A stretch of 61,722 nt of DNA from Nocardiopsis trehalosi NBRC 14201 (GCF_001552555.1 NZ_BCRK01000012.1:1-61722); one strand, 5' to 3'. Shown: positions 25,014-33,480, counted from the stretch's first letter. The notes: a model not told the origin generated them from the sequence alone. Numbers and translations: made by a program.

Positions 25014-25175
25014 TCAGCGGGTGTCCACGGCCAATACACGTCGAAGTTCGTCGGCCCGGCCGCGACTCAGGGTCGCCTCGATGAGCCGCTTCGCACGCTC
25101 CTCCTCGCCCACGACGCGCTTGCTTCCCAGCGTGCGGGAACGCGGCAGCGTACTCAGCCGACGGTTCGAGCTCAC
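25014..25175 (-). CDS. Small 53-residue basic protein, unknown
   Basis: A short gene whose GTG overlaps the lipoprotein stop in a GTGA tetranucleotide, typical of real coupled genes. The product starts SSNRRLSTLPRSRTLGSKR and ends with a helical EEERAKRLIEATLSRGRADE segment. No family is recognised, and no membrane segment is seen. The terminator after tRNA-Val lies 38 bases beyond its stop. A remnant of a longer gene is possible. Confidence 0.45.
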   Translation of the reverse strand: MSSNRRLSTLPRSRTLGSKRVVGEEERAKRLIEATLSRGRADELRRVLAVDTR

Positions 25176-25516
25176 TCCAGGAGGACGAGTTCGGAGAACT
25201 TCCAGGTGGTGCCCCTGTCGGTTGTGGAGAGGACGCAGGTGGAGCCCTTCGGGGGCAGCCCTGCTTCGGACGAGGACTCCCAGGTGACCTGGCCGGTCAC
25301 CTCGTATTCCCACTTCCAGGGGACTGCGCGGGTCACCACGGGCTCGGGGGGTGCGTCGAACCCTGCGGTGAAGGGAGCCTGCGCCGTCTGCCGGATGCGG
25401 TCCTCGCATGCCGCGCCGGCGAGCGCGGCCGCGTTCTCCGCTCCGGTGGTCGGGCCGCCGCAGCCGGCGGCGAGGACGAGTACGGCCGTGCCCGCAGTTT
25501 GGTGGTACAGGCGCAT
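25172..25516 (-). CDS. Small putative lipoprotein
   Basis: A 114-residue exported protein. The N-terminus MRLYHQTAGTAVLVLAAGCGG is a lipoprotein signal with lipobox LAAGC, so the mature protein would be anchored by Cys19. The mature part is ~95 residues, with Trp-rich beta segments (VPWKWEYEVTG) and a Cys pair (ACEDRI, STCVLST) that may form a disulfide. No family recognised. I chose the ATG at 25516, with CGGAG upstream, because it puts the signal peptide at the start. Overlaps the 53-residue gene. Confidence 0.65.
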   Translation of the reverse strand: MRLYHQTAGTAVLVLAAGCGGPTTGAENAAALAGAACEDRIRQTAQAPFTAGFDAPPEPVVTRAVPWKWEYEVTGQVTWESSSEAGLPPKGSTCVLSTTDRGTTWKFSELVLLE

Positions 25517-25670
25517 GGGTGCTCCGAGGGGCGAGGACACGGATCTACCGCTGGATCGGGAGAAGGGGCGGTCTTCGGCCGGTTGCGGACGCGGATCGCG
25601 TGTATCGCGCGGAGCGACGGGTGACGCGGTTCGCCGGGGTGGGGGCGGGGCAGCCTCGGGCGTCGCCGCG

Positions 25671-26006
25671 TCAGGTGGAGAAGCGTCGCGCGAGGTCGCG
25701 GAGGCGTGTCGTGGCCGCGGTCGCCTGGTCGACGGTGAAGGCTGCGCCGGCCATCCGGCTGAGGCGCTCCACCTGGTCGGCGAAGCGCAGGTACTCCCGC
25801 CGCGCGTGCTCCCGGCAGGCGTGGCAGGTGACGCTCTCGGGGTGGACCGATGTCATGGCGTAGGCCACCTGGATCCCGCAGCCGGTGGTGACCACGCTCG
25901 GCGCGTCGGGTGCGTGTCCCACCGTCGACGTGATCACGTTGCGCATATCGGCGCCAGCCTCCACCACCTTCTGCTCGACGTGGATCAGCGCACCGTTCCG
26001 GTCCAT
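25671..26006 (-). CDS. Small Cys-rich hypothetical protein
   Basis: A 111-residue protein not assigned to a named family. A TGCG turn near residue 43 and the pair CHAC near residue 60, followed by REHARREY, suggest a Cys/His zinc-knuckle-like site. The C-terminal half is helical (RFADQVERLSRM, TRLRDLARRF). ATG at 26006 with GGAAGG and GTAGG upstream. Similar small Cys-pair proteins occur in actinobacterial accessory regions, but the role is unknown. Confidence 0.55.
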   Translation of the reverse strand: MDRNGALIHVEQKVVEAGADMRNVITSTVGHAPDAPSVVTTGCGIQVAYAMTSVHPESVTCHACREHARREYLRFADQVERLSRMAGAAFTVDQATAATTRLRDLARRFST

Positions 26007-26215
26007 CACACCTACGCCCTTCCGTCCGAATCGTCCCTGGAAAAGCCTACCGATCGAACACCTCGCCCGAAGTCCGGGGCGCACGCGAGCGGCGGCCGGG
26101 CGAGAGCGGCCGGAAATCGGCCGGGGCGGCCGCGCCCCCGGCGCCGCCGGGAAAGTTCGCATGGGACCACGGGAGTGATCGGTGGTACGGGATTCCACCG
26201 CCGTCGATAGGAGAA

Positions 26216-26284
26216 ATGAATCTTTTCGGCGAAATACAATCAGGCGCCCGCTGCGTCCGCGCGGGTTTCGGTCCATCGGGATGA
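26216..26284 (+). CDS. Possible 22-residue leader peptide
   Basis: A short frame, MNLFGEIQSGARCVRAGFG plus three residues, begins just after ATAGGAGAA and ends 9 bases before the next gene's GTG. It sits in an unusually AT-rich patch. It could couple translation to the downstream membrane protein. There is no other evidence that it is made. Confidence 0.25.
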   Translation: MNLFGEIQSGARCVRAGFGPSG

Positions 26285-26293
26285 GGTGGAGAT

Positions 26294-27316
26294 GTGGCCG
26301 GAGACGCCCGAGAGGGGTCGGGGGCGGAACCCGGCCGCTCCGGCGGATCCCCGCGCCGGATGGGCGCTCGCGCGGGCGTATTCCTGCGCCGAATCGCGGG
26401 GGCCGTCGCGGAGAGGTGGCGAAAGGTCTCGTGGACGTCTCTCGCGGCGATCGTCTTCTCCGTCGTGCTCGGCCCGGTGATCGCGGGGCTCGCGGTGGCA
26501 CGCCTGTCGCCGTTCGTCGCCCCACCCGCGCAGCCGGCCGCGTCGGCCCCGCAGGCGGCGCCGACCGCGTCCCCGTCTTCTCCGCCCCCTGCGTCGGAGG
26601 CACCGGGCGACCCCGGCGAGGCGCCGTTCGAGGTCACCTCGCTGCGGCCGGTCTACTCCGGCGAGGACGACGTCTGGGTCGGCCGGGACCCGGTGCGGCT
26701 GAGCGACGGGGAACTCACCGAGCTGGCCGACCTGCGCGAAACCGATCAGCAGGCGCACGATGACCGGATGGCCGACCACGGTCTGGCGGAGGCGGGCCTG
26801 ACGCGGTTCGAGGCCGTCCTCCGCGGCGCGGCCCCCGAGGGGACGCGGATCATGGGGATGCGGGCGGCCGCGGAATGCGCCGACGCCCCGGTCACCGGCA
26901 CCCTGTTCTACTCCCCTCCGGCGGGCGCCGAGGAGAAGCAGGTCGTGTACTTCGACCTCGACTCCGCCGACCCGGTCGCCCAGTCGACCCGGAACGGTTC
27001 TCCGACGGGAGAGGCGTACTTCGACTCGACCACGTACCGCCTCGCGCAGGGCGAGGAGGTCGTCTTCGAGATGCACGCGGCCCGCGTATACGGGTACTGC
27101 GACTTCCGGATCGAGGTCGACGTGCTGACCGGGGACCGCCGCTCGACCGAGGTCATCGACGACGCGGGCGCCGCGTTCTGGGTCAGCGGCATGGCGACGG
27201 ACTGGTCCGACTACGGGGCGGCCTACGTCGGTGGTATCGCCGCGCCCCCGAGGGGCGACTGGCGCCCGGCCGAACCCGGCGACTTCCCCGATCCCGCTTC
27301 CGCGACCGGTCCCTGA
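26294..27316 (+). CDS. Membrane-anchored protein of unknown function
   Basis: A 340-residue protein. A basic cytoplasmic N-terminus of about 45 residues precedes one membrane helix near residues 48-72 (TSLAAIVFSVVLGPVIAGLA), then a Pro/Ala/Ser-rich linker (~75-110) and an extracytoplasmic domain (~110-335). This domain has two Cys (AAECADAPVT, GYCDFRIEV) that may pair. It is beta-rich and acidic, and I do not recognise the family. GTG start at 26294 behind GAGGTGGAGAT. The layout suggests a surface or stress-sensing protein (inference). Confidence 0.7.
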   Translation: MAGDAREGSGAEPGRSGGSPRRMGARAGVFLRRIAGAVAERWRKVSWTSLAAIVFSVVLGPVIAGLAVARLSPFVAPPAQPAASAPQAAPTASPSSPPPASEAPGDPGEAPFEVTSLRPVYSGEDDVWVGRDPVRLSDGELTELADLRETDQQAHDDRMADHGLAEAGLTRFEAVLRGAAPEGTRIMGMRAAAECADAPVTGTLFYSPPAGAEEKQVVYFDLDSADPVAQSTRNGSPTGEAYFDSTTYRLAQGEEVVFEMHAARVYGYCDFRIEVDVLTGDRRSTEVIDDAGAAFWVSGMATDWSDYGAAYVGGIAAPPRGDWRPAEPGDFPDPASATGP

Positions 27317-28196
27317 ACTCCGCCGGGTGCGGCCGTGGCCGACGGGTATCCGGAGTGCGGCGCGGATGCAGTGTTGCGCCGGAATTTCGCATTCGGTCGG
27401 GGAGGCCCCGGTCGAAACGTGGGCGCGCGCGGCAGCGCGGTGTATTCCGGATCGCAGCCATTCCGATTTGCGGCTGGAGGGGAAATCGAGGTGAGGTCGG
27501 GAAATCGAAGACGGAGGCCGATCCGGAGGCGGATCGGGTGGGACGGGGGGTGTGGGGGTTCGGACGTGGGTGGACGGAATCGGACGGGGGCGGATGGGGG
27601 AAGCCGGGGAGGGCGTGGCCGGAGGGGTGATTCGCCGTGAGGCGCTCTTTCCTCGCAAGGAGGAGGGAATGGTGGAATCCGGGCACGGGGTCGGGAATGG
27701 CGCTGTGAATTCCGGGATGATGGGGTAGCTTTCCCGCACGCGGGTTCCACGGGAGGGCGCGCGCCGCCCACGTCCCCGCGCGTCGTGCCGGAAACGGACC
27801 GCGTACCCGCTCACATTCTCACGGAACGGTATCCGCACATGATCGATCTCCGCCCCGCAGGATTCCGGGGCCGTATCCTTTCGGCCCCGGTCGCCCCGGT
27901 CGCCCCGGCCGGCCCGGCAGCCCTGGTCATCTCCGTCGCTCCAGGCGTTCCGGACGTCCCGGCGGTCCCGGCCGTGTCGATCACGCGAGTGGCGCGGGGC
28001 GGCCCCCGCGCCCGGGTCGGAGGCACCCGCGCCTCCGCCGTCCGCGCCTCGGCCGCCCGAGCGCCGGCCGGCCACGCCCCGGCCGTCCGATTCCGTGGCC
28101 GGGGCGATGCGGTGGTGGCGGGGCCGGCCGTGGCGCCGGGGATCGGCCCCGGGCCCGCGCACCGTACCGCCCCGGTGCGCCTGGGGGAGGCGGGCG
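27317..28196 (+). other. 880-base gene-free region
   Basis: No convincing gene. The first half is G-rich on this strand with many CGGA/GGGG runs and lower GC than its neighbours. The second half contains a microrepeat of CGGTCGCCC, around 27889-27915, that gives collagen-like or Ala/Pro-rich shadow frames. The final 60 bases include a GGGGGAGG that serves the next gene. Confidence 0.4.
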
Positions 28197-28814
28197 ATGG
28201 ACGGTGACCTGCTCGGACCCACCGGCCCCACCGAGTCCCTGCGCGGCGAGACCCCGCCGACGGTGTACCGCCCCGCCCCCGATGCCTCACCGCACCGGTT
28301 GCGCAGAGGCCCGGACCAGGAGGTCTACGGGTGGGTCCGGATGGTGCCCGTCGGCGACGCGGAACCCGCGCCGTGCCCGCACGAGGAGGTGCTGCTCCAG
28401 GCCGACAACGTCCGCGCCTCCATCGGCGACGGCCTCGCCGCCCCCGCCGCGCGCGGCGACCGCCCCCGCGCCATCGAGGATCTGGAGGGGTACGAGCAGC
28501 GCCCCAACCCCCTCGACGCGCACACGCCCGCCCAGTTCGTGGAGGCCATGCAGCGGTTCCGCGTGTGGTCGGGGGAGTGGTCGCTGCGGCAGCTGGAGCG
28601 GTACTGCGGGGGAGCGGTGTCCCGCTCCACCTTCCACACCACCCTGGCGAACACCCGGGAGCTGCCGAAGTTCGTGGTCCTGTGCGCCTTCATCTCGGCC
28701 TGCGGCGGCGGCGAGGACGAGATCCAGCGGTGGGTGACCGCGTGGCGGCGGCTCCGCATGCCCGAGGAGGAGGAGCAGGCGCTCCTCCGGCTGCGGACCT
28801 GGTCGACCCTGTGA
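28197..28814 (+). CDS. Helix-turn-helix (XRE-like) protein
   Basis: A 205-residue protein. The first ~110 residues are Pro-rich and probably disordered. Residues ~110-190 form a helix-turn-helix (FVEAMQRFRVWSGEWSLRQL, SRSTFHTTLANTRELPKF) like those of many actinobacterial XRE-type regulators. The C-terminus is helical and acidic. ATG at 28197 with GGGGGAGG 5-6 bases upstream. The target is unknown. It is convergent with the nitroreductase-hemerythrin gene across a strong terminator. Confidence 0.72.
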   Translation: MDGDLLGPTGPTESLRGETPPTVYRPAPDASPHRLRRGPDQEVYGWVRMVPVGDAEPAPCPHEEVLLQADNVRASIGDGLAAPAARGDRPRAIEDLEGYEQRPNPLDAHTPAQFVEAMQRFRVWSGEWSLRQLERYCGGAVSRSTFHTTLANTRELPKFVVLCAFISACGGGEDEIQRWVTAWRRLRMPEEEEQALLRLRTWSTL

Positions 28815-28816
28815 CC

Positions 28817-28851
28817 GGCGGCGCGCCCCTGCCCCCTCGGGGCGCGCCGCC
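28817..28851. terminator. Bidirectional terminator
   Basis: GGCGGCGCGCCCC (28817-28829) pairs with GGGGCGCGCCGCC (28839-28851) around a 9-base loop. It begins just after the HTH stop and precedes the end of the convergent gene. Confidence 0.8.
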
Positions 28852-28871
28852 ACCTCGCAGAGGCGCGGCCG

Positions 28872-29783
28872 TCAGGACGCGTCGGCCGCCGGCGGGGGGA
28901 AGGGGATGGTGGCCAGGACGGGGATGAGCTGTTCCTCCTCGTAGTCGAGGTGGGCGGTCAGCTCGGTCGACAGGCGGTCGAGTTCGTCACGGAACCGCTC
29001 CGGGTCGGCGGTGCCGATGTCGGCGAGCAGTTCCACCAGTTCGCCGCGGATGCGCTCCACGGTGACGTGCTCCGCGCGCAGGCGGTCGATCGCCTCGCCC
29101 AGTTCCGGGTGCCGCCGCTCCAGGTCCGGGAAGAGGTGCCCGTCCTCCGCGGTGTGGTGGAAGTGCAGCCCTTCGCAGAACGCCAGGCAGTGCTGGCGGA
29201 TCTGCAGCCCCAGCCCGGGAGCGGGCGGGGCGCCGTCGCCGGCGGCGGCGCGCGCCGCGAAGTGGGCGTCGGCCTCCTCGCGCACGCGCGCGACCTGCCC
29301 GCGCAGCCAGGTGTGGATCTCCACCAACTTGGCGGCGAGGTCGGTGGCCGGCGGCCCGTCGGCGCCGTACGCGACCCGCTCCAGCACGACGACCGGGATC
29401 ACCCGGTCCGTGCGCTCCTGGTAGTCGGCGTAGCCCGGCTGCTGCGCGCAGACCAGCGCGAACAGCCGGTCGCGCTCCGCCCCCTCGGCGGGAACCGCCA
29501 CCGCCTGGTACTGCTCGGTCCCGGTCTCGACCGTGACCGTCGGGTGGGCGAGCAGGTTGTGGTACCAGGCGGGGTGCTGCGGCGCCCCGGCGGCGGAGGC
29601 CACCACGAGCGTCCGGTCGCCGTCGTACAACCGGACCAGGGGCGCGGTGTGCTGGGCGCCCGACCGCGCCCCGGTGGTGGTCAGCAGCACCAGGTCGGCC
29701 CCCTCGAACGGGCCGCCGACCCGCCCCTCGTTGGCGCGGAACTCGGTGATGACGTTCTGGTTGAAATCGGTGGTCGTGCTCAG
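28872..29783 (-). CDS. F420/flavin-type nitroreductase (DDN family) fused to hemerythrin
   Basis: A 303-residue two-domain protein. Residues ~1-130 match the deazaflavin-dependent nitroreductase (DDN) family (TTTGARSGAQHTAPLVRLYD, AAGAPQHPAWYHNLL). Residues ~150-295 form a hemerythrin-like diiron four-helix bundle with ligand motifs VEIHTWLRG, HHTAEDGHLFPDL, LRAEHVTVER and HLDYEEEQLIP. The likely role is redox chemistry or oxygen/peroxide sensing in the cytoplasm. No ATG, GTG or TTG is in frame near the domain start. The CTG at 29783 (giving MSTTTDFNQNV) has a perfect GGAGAG 6 bases upstream, so a CTG start is proposed. A GTG about 30 codons upstream is the alternative. Confidence 0.85.
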   Translation of the reverse strand: MSTTTDFNQNVITEFRANEGRVGGPFEGADLVLLTTTGARSGAQHTAPLVRLYDGDRTLVVASAAGAPQHPAWYHNLLAHPTVTVETGTEQYQAVAVPAEGAERDRLFALVCAQQPGYADYQERTDRVIPVVVLERVAYGADGPPATDLAAKLVEIHTWLRGQVARVREEADAHFAARAAAGDGAPPAPGLGLQIRQHCLAFCEGLHFHHTAEDGHLFPDLERRHPELGEAIDRLRAEHVTVERIRGELVELLADIGTADPERFRDELDRLSTELTAHLDYEEEQLIPVLATIPFPPPAADAS

Positions 29784-31250
29784 CGTGCTCTCCAGACATG
29801 GTGGTGCCGCGATCGGTGCGGCGGGATGGTGAGGGATGACGGGATGACGTGCCGGCGAGGCGGCGCCCACGCCGAGCGGGGCCCTCGGTGTCCGAAGGGG
29901 TTGCGGACGCGCCGCCGAACGGCGGGCGGTCACAGCGGGGACGGCGGCGGTGCGGGGCACGGCCGCGGCGAGGGACGGCGCGCGGGTGTGCGCGGCGGTC
30001 GGGTCAGTCCGAGTCGTGCGAACCCATGGGGCACCGTCCTCTGCGATCGGGTGCGGCCCGCTGCCGGAGACCGGCGCGCGTGCGGCACGCCGCTCATTGA
30101 ACCGACCAGGTACAGCGGTGTCAATCAGGAATGTCCGGATGCGGACGCAACGGGGCAAGGTGGAATAAACCCCGACCCGCTCGGTCGGCGCACCGCGGTG
30201 CGCCGGGCGCATCTCCGGCCGACCGAAACCCCGCCGTGCACGGACGATGCGGAGTCGACCGTCCGCCGACGGGCCGCAGGCGGCGCCGGGCTCCGCCACG
30301 CTCCGAGAGTGCGGGGGAGAGATCGTTCCGGTCCGTTCCGCCGCCCGATGCGGATTCGCCCGGCCGTCAGAGAGTCCGGATCTGCCGGGGGGCCGTTTTC
30401 GCACGCTCCATCGACCGACGCGGTCTCATCCGCCGCCCGCACACGGAACAGGGCCATGTCCGGATACCGACGCGCCGGGCCCGGAGCGGAACGGAACGGA
30501 ACCCGCCGGCCGGGCGGTGAACGGCGCGGTGGGCTGCGATGGCGGAAGCCGCCTGCCCACCGGCGGGCCCTTCGGTGCCGGGTTCCGCCGTGCGCGCGGG
30601 GCGGAAGGGCAAGGGCGTCTTCGCCTTCTGTGCCGCCTGACCTGGGGGTGCCCGTTGCTGGACGGGACATGGCGGGTGTTCGGGCGGACGCGCGGCGAGG
30701 TCCGGCGGGTTGCGGTATGCCCGCTCCTGCTCAGCTCGATCCCGGTCGGTGGGGTGGCGGGGGCGTGGTCGTTCGGGGTCCGGCGGTGCGTGGTCGATGG
30801 TGAGGGCGTTGCGAACCGGCGGGGCCTTTCGGTGCCGGGTTCCGCCGTGTGGGGGCGGCGGGGGAGGGGTGGCATCGTCTCGTGCGCCGTCCGAGGTGGG
30901 TCCGTCCGCTCTCGGGACGCGGCGCGGTGGGTGGGTCCGGGGGACAACGTGATGGGGGCCGGGCGGATGAGATCCGCCCGGCCTATCCGGCTCGGTCCGG
31001 CCCGGCCCGATTTCGCTCGGCTCATTCGGGCCGGTCGGGTCCGGGGCGCGGCGGTGCGGGGGCGGGGTCCGGGCGGCCGGGGCCCCGCTGTGCGTGATCG
31101 CGGTGGGAACGCGCACGTCCCGGTGGGGCTCGCCGGAGGCCGACCCTCCACCGCGTGTCCGGACGGGGGAAGGACGACCGCGTCCCCGTGTCGACCGACG
31201 CGTGTCTCGCGCGCCATCGACGCGGCGCGGCGGACGCGGCCGCCCTCCGG
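29784..31250 (-). other. 1.47-kb gene-free region with a direct repeat
   Basis: The longest gap in the window. All frames give Arg/Pro/Ser shadow proteins. A 32-33 base direct repeat (TTCGGTGCCGGGTTCCGCCG core) occurs at 30561-30592 and 30817-30849. Near 30100-30130 an AT-richer patch (CATTGAACCGACCAGG) could be a promoter. No RNA gene, integrase or transposase is seen. Decayed genes are possible. Confidence 0.5.
30561..30849 (+). repeat. Direct repeat pair, 32-33 bases
   Basis: The copies at 30561-30592 and 30817-30849 share CGGCGGG(G)CC followed by TTCGGTGCCGGGTTCCGCCG and TG, with one base insertion and one substitution. They are 256 bases apart in gene-free DNA. Confidence 0.7.
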
Positions 31251-32231
31251 TCACTCCTCCTCGGGCTCCTCCTCGCCGCCTTCGGTGAACTCGTCGACGA
31301 CCTCGGCGGCGACATAGCCCGCCGCGAGGCCGCCCGCGACGCCCATGGCGACGCCCGCGGCGCCGGACATCATGCCGCCGCCCCCGTGGTGGTCGTCGTC
31401 GTGGTGTCCGTGGTAGCCCTGGTGCCCGTACGGCTCGTAGCCGCCCGCGCCGTGGACGGAGCGGTACCGGTCGAGCGCGGCGTCGATCCACGACGCCACC
31501 CGGCCGGTCCAGTCGCCGTCCTCGGTGTGCTCGACGCGGAACAGCCCGTAGGAGTCGCCCCCGCCGCCGAACAGGCCGCCCCGGCGGTCGAACTCCAGGA
31601 TGACGTCCATGCCGTGCGGGTCGGCGACGAACGACACCTCGACCTCGCGCACCGCGTGCGCGTACTCGGGCGACGGGTGGAACTCGAACTCCTGGTACAG
31701 CGGGAACTCCTGGCGGGTCCCCCGCAGCCACCCGGTCTCGACGTCGGTGCCCTTGAGGACGAACCCCAGCCGCAGCAGCGCCTCCAGCACGGCGTCCTGC
31801 GCGGGCAGCGGGTGGACGTGGACGGGGTCGAGGTCGCCCTTGTCGGGCGCCATGCCGATGACCACGTCGGTGCGCAGCCCGAGCACCGCGCCGGGCAGCG
31901 GGCCGCGGCCGGCGTCGGTGAGCGGCGCCTGCCAGGGCACCGGGTAGCGGAACGGCAGCGAGGTGCGCTCGCCGGCGGCCAGCACCAGCGGGCCGGAGAC
32001 CGGCAGGCGGGCGAACTCGGCGCCGACGGCCTGCTCGCCCTCCGCGCCCTCCACCTCGACCCGCGACGCCAGCGCGACGGCGACCTCGTCGATGCGGGCG
32101 TCGGCGTCGCCGCCGAGGAGTTCGACGTGCCCCTCCAGCAGCGCGCCGGGCCGGGTGTCCGGCGCGACCAGGACCGTGTCGACCTTCGGTCCGCCGACGC
32201 CGAAGGCCGCGAGAAATCGTTTGAAGCCCAT
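31251..32231 (-). CDS. Spo0M-family (sporulation-control) protein
   Basis: A 326-residue protein with the arrestin-like Spo0M fold at residues ~1-255 (start MGFKRFLAAFGVGGPKVDT; GHVELLGGDADARIDEV; LPFRYPVPWQAPLTD). In Bacillus, Spo0M affects sporulation and cytoskeletal organisation; actinobacterial copies are poorly studied. The C-terminal tail is unusual: His/Gly-rich (YHGHHDDDHHGGGG), then a Gly/Ala hydrophobic stretch and an acidic end (EEEPEEE). ATG at 32231 with GGAAGGA 4-5 bases upstream. The His-rich tail may bind metal (inference). Confidence 0.85.
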   Translation of the reverse strand: MGFKRFLAAFGVGGPKVDTVLVAPDTRPGALLEGHVELLGGDADARIDEVAVALASRVEVEGAEGEQAVGAEFARLPVSGPLVLAAGERTSLPFRYPVPWQAPLTDAGRGPLPGAVLGLRTDVVIGMAPDKGDLDPVHVHPLPAQDAVLEALLRLGFVLKGTDVETGWLRGTRQEFPLYQEFEFHPSPEYAHAVREVEVSFVADPHGMDVILEFDRRGGLFGGGGDSYGLFRVEHTEDGDWTGRVASWIDAALDRYRSVHGAGGYEPYGHQGYHGHHDDDHHGGGGMMSGAAGVAMGVAGGLAAGYVAAEVVDEFTEGGEEEPEEE

Positions 32232-32601
32232 CCTGTCCTTCCCAGGGGCGGTGGATATGTGCGGCGTCAGGGCGTCCCGCCACGGCGGCGGAACGCGTGC
32301 CGCACCTGCGCAACGGAGCGCCGCCCGGCCGGGTTCCGCGCCGCCGGTTCGGGGCGCTGCGGACGGCCCTGAGGGGCGGACCGAAACCGGGGGAGGGCGC
32401 GGCGGGGCGCGTCCGACGGGTCGGGGGGCGTAGGGCCGTCCGTGTTCAGCCGGTGTGTGGGAGGCCGGGGCGGTCGTCCCGTTCCGTGTCGGCCGCGTCG
32501 CCCGCCGGGCCATTCCGCCGCGTCGCCGGCCACCGCTGCGCGTCGCCCTTTCGGCGGCGTGGGGGGCGGTGCTCCGCGACGCGGCGGGGCGGCGGGGGTG
32601 G
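32232..32601 (-). other. Gene-free stretch
   Basis: About 370 bases between the LacI-like gene and the Spo0M gene. It should hold the Spo0M promoter and the terminator of the mannosidase operon. No convincing hairpin or hexamers are seen. Confidence 0.35.
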
Positions 32602-33480
32602 TCAGGGGAGGCTGGGGACCGGGCTGGGGGCGGTGCTGCCGCGGGGGACGAAGCGGGCGGCGGGCGACCAGCGCTCGGCCACGGGGCCGCCGTCGATGAG
32701 TTCGATGAGGGACTCCGCCACCGACACCCCGTACTGGTGGACGTCGACGCTCATGGTGGTCAGCGCGGGGGACGCCAGCCGGCACAGGGTGGAGTCGTCC
32801 CAGGCGACCAGGCTGACCCGGTCGGGGACGGCCACCCCCAGGTCGGCCGCCGCGCCGAGCCCGGCCACGGCCATGACGTCGTTGTCGTAGAGGATCGCGG
32901 TGGGCGGTTCGGCCCGGCCGAGGAGTTCGGCGGTGAGCCGCGCCCCCGCCTCGTGCGAGTAGTCGCCCTCGACCACGACCGGGGCGGGCGCCCCCGCTTC
33001 GCGGCACCCGGCGACCAGCGCGGCGGTGCGGGCGCGGGTGTGCAGCAGGTCGGCGGGGCCGCTGACGCGGGCGATCCGCCGGTGCCCGAGGTCGAGCAGG
33101 TGGTCGAGCGCGTCGCGCACGGGCGCGGCGTCGTCGGTCTGCACGGCGGGCGCCGCCGGGTCGGGGGGCCAGGTCCCGACGAGCACGGACGGCAGCCCCA
33201 GGTCGCGCAGCACGGCCGGGCGGCGGTCGCCGGCGGTCAGGTTGACGACCGCGATCGCCTCGACCATGCGGCGCTCGGCCCACCGGCGGTAGGTGGCGAT
33301 CTCGGCGTCGTGGGTGGCGACGACGTGCAGCAGCATCGACATGTCGCGTTCGGCCAGGCACTCCTCGATGCCGGCGATGAACTCCATGAAGAAGGGTTCT
33401 GCGGCGAGCAGCCGGGCGGGCCGGGCGAGGACCAGCCCGACCACCCCCGAGCCCGCGGAGCCGTGTGCGGACGCGCTCAT
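32602..33480 (-). CDS. LacI-type effector-binding protein lacking the DNA-binding domain
   Basis: A 292-residue protein that is only the periplasmic-binding-protein-like sensor domain of a LacI repressor. It begins MSASAHGSAGSGVVGLVLAR, where LacI proteins normally reach residue ~60 after the HTH and hinge. Core segments are present: EPFFMEFIAGIEECL, LGHRRIARVSG, PTAILYDNDVMAVAG, VSLVAWDDS and LTTMSVDVHQYG. The ATG overlaps the beta-mannosidase stop (ATGA), so there is no space for a missing HTH upstream. Translation is coupled to the mannosidase. It may act as a cytoplasmic sugar sensor, co-regulator or decoy. Confidence 0.85.
   Translation of the reverse strand: MSASAHGSAGSGVVGLVLARPARLLAAEPFFMEFIAGIEECLAERDMSMLLHVVATHDAEIATYRRWAERRMVEAIAVVNLTAGDRRPAVLRDLGLPSVLVGTWPPDPAAPAVQTDDAAPVRDALDHLLDLGHRRIARVSGPADLLHTRARTAALVAGCREAGAPAPVVVEGDYSHEAGARLTAELLGRAEPPTAILYDNDVMAVAGLGAAADLGVAVPDRVSLVAWDDSTLCRLASPALTTMSVDVHQYGVSVAESLIELIDGGPVAERWSPAARFVPRGSTAPSPVPSLP

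Noticed and set aside
24922-25200. Integrase remnant next to tRNA-Val
   Set aside because: The short minus-strand proteins show no tyrosine- or serine-recombinase motif, and no duplicate of the tRNA end was found in the window.
27811-28290. Collagen-like Gly-X-Y frame on the minus strand
   Set aside because: It arises from a short CGGTCGCCC microrepeat, has no ribosome binding site and overlaps the start of the real HTH gene.
30426-31217. A 263-codon minus-strand frame in the large gap
   Set aside because: Low-complexity Arg/Pro/Thr composition, no motif, no ribosome binding site.
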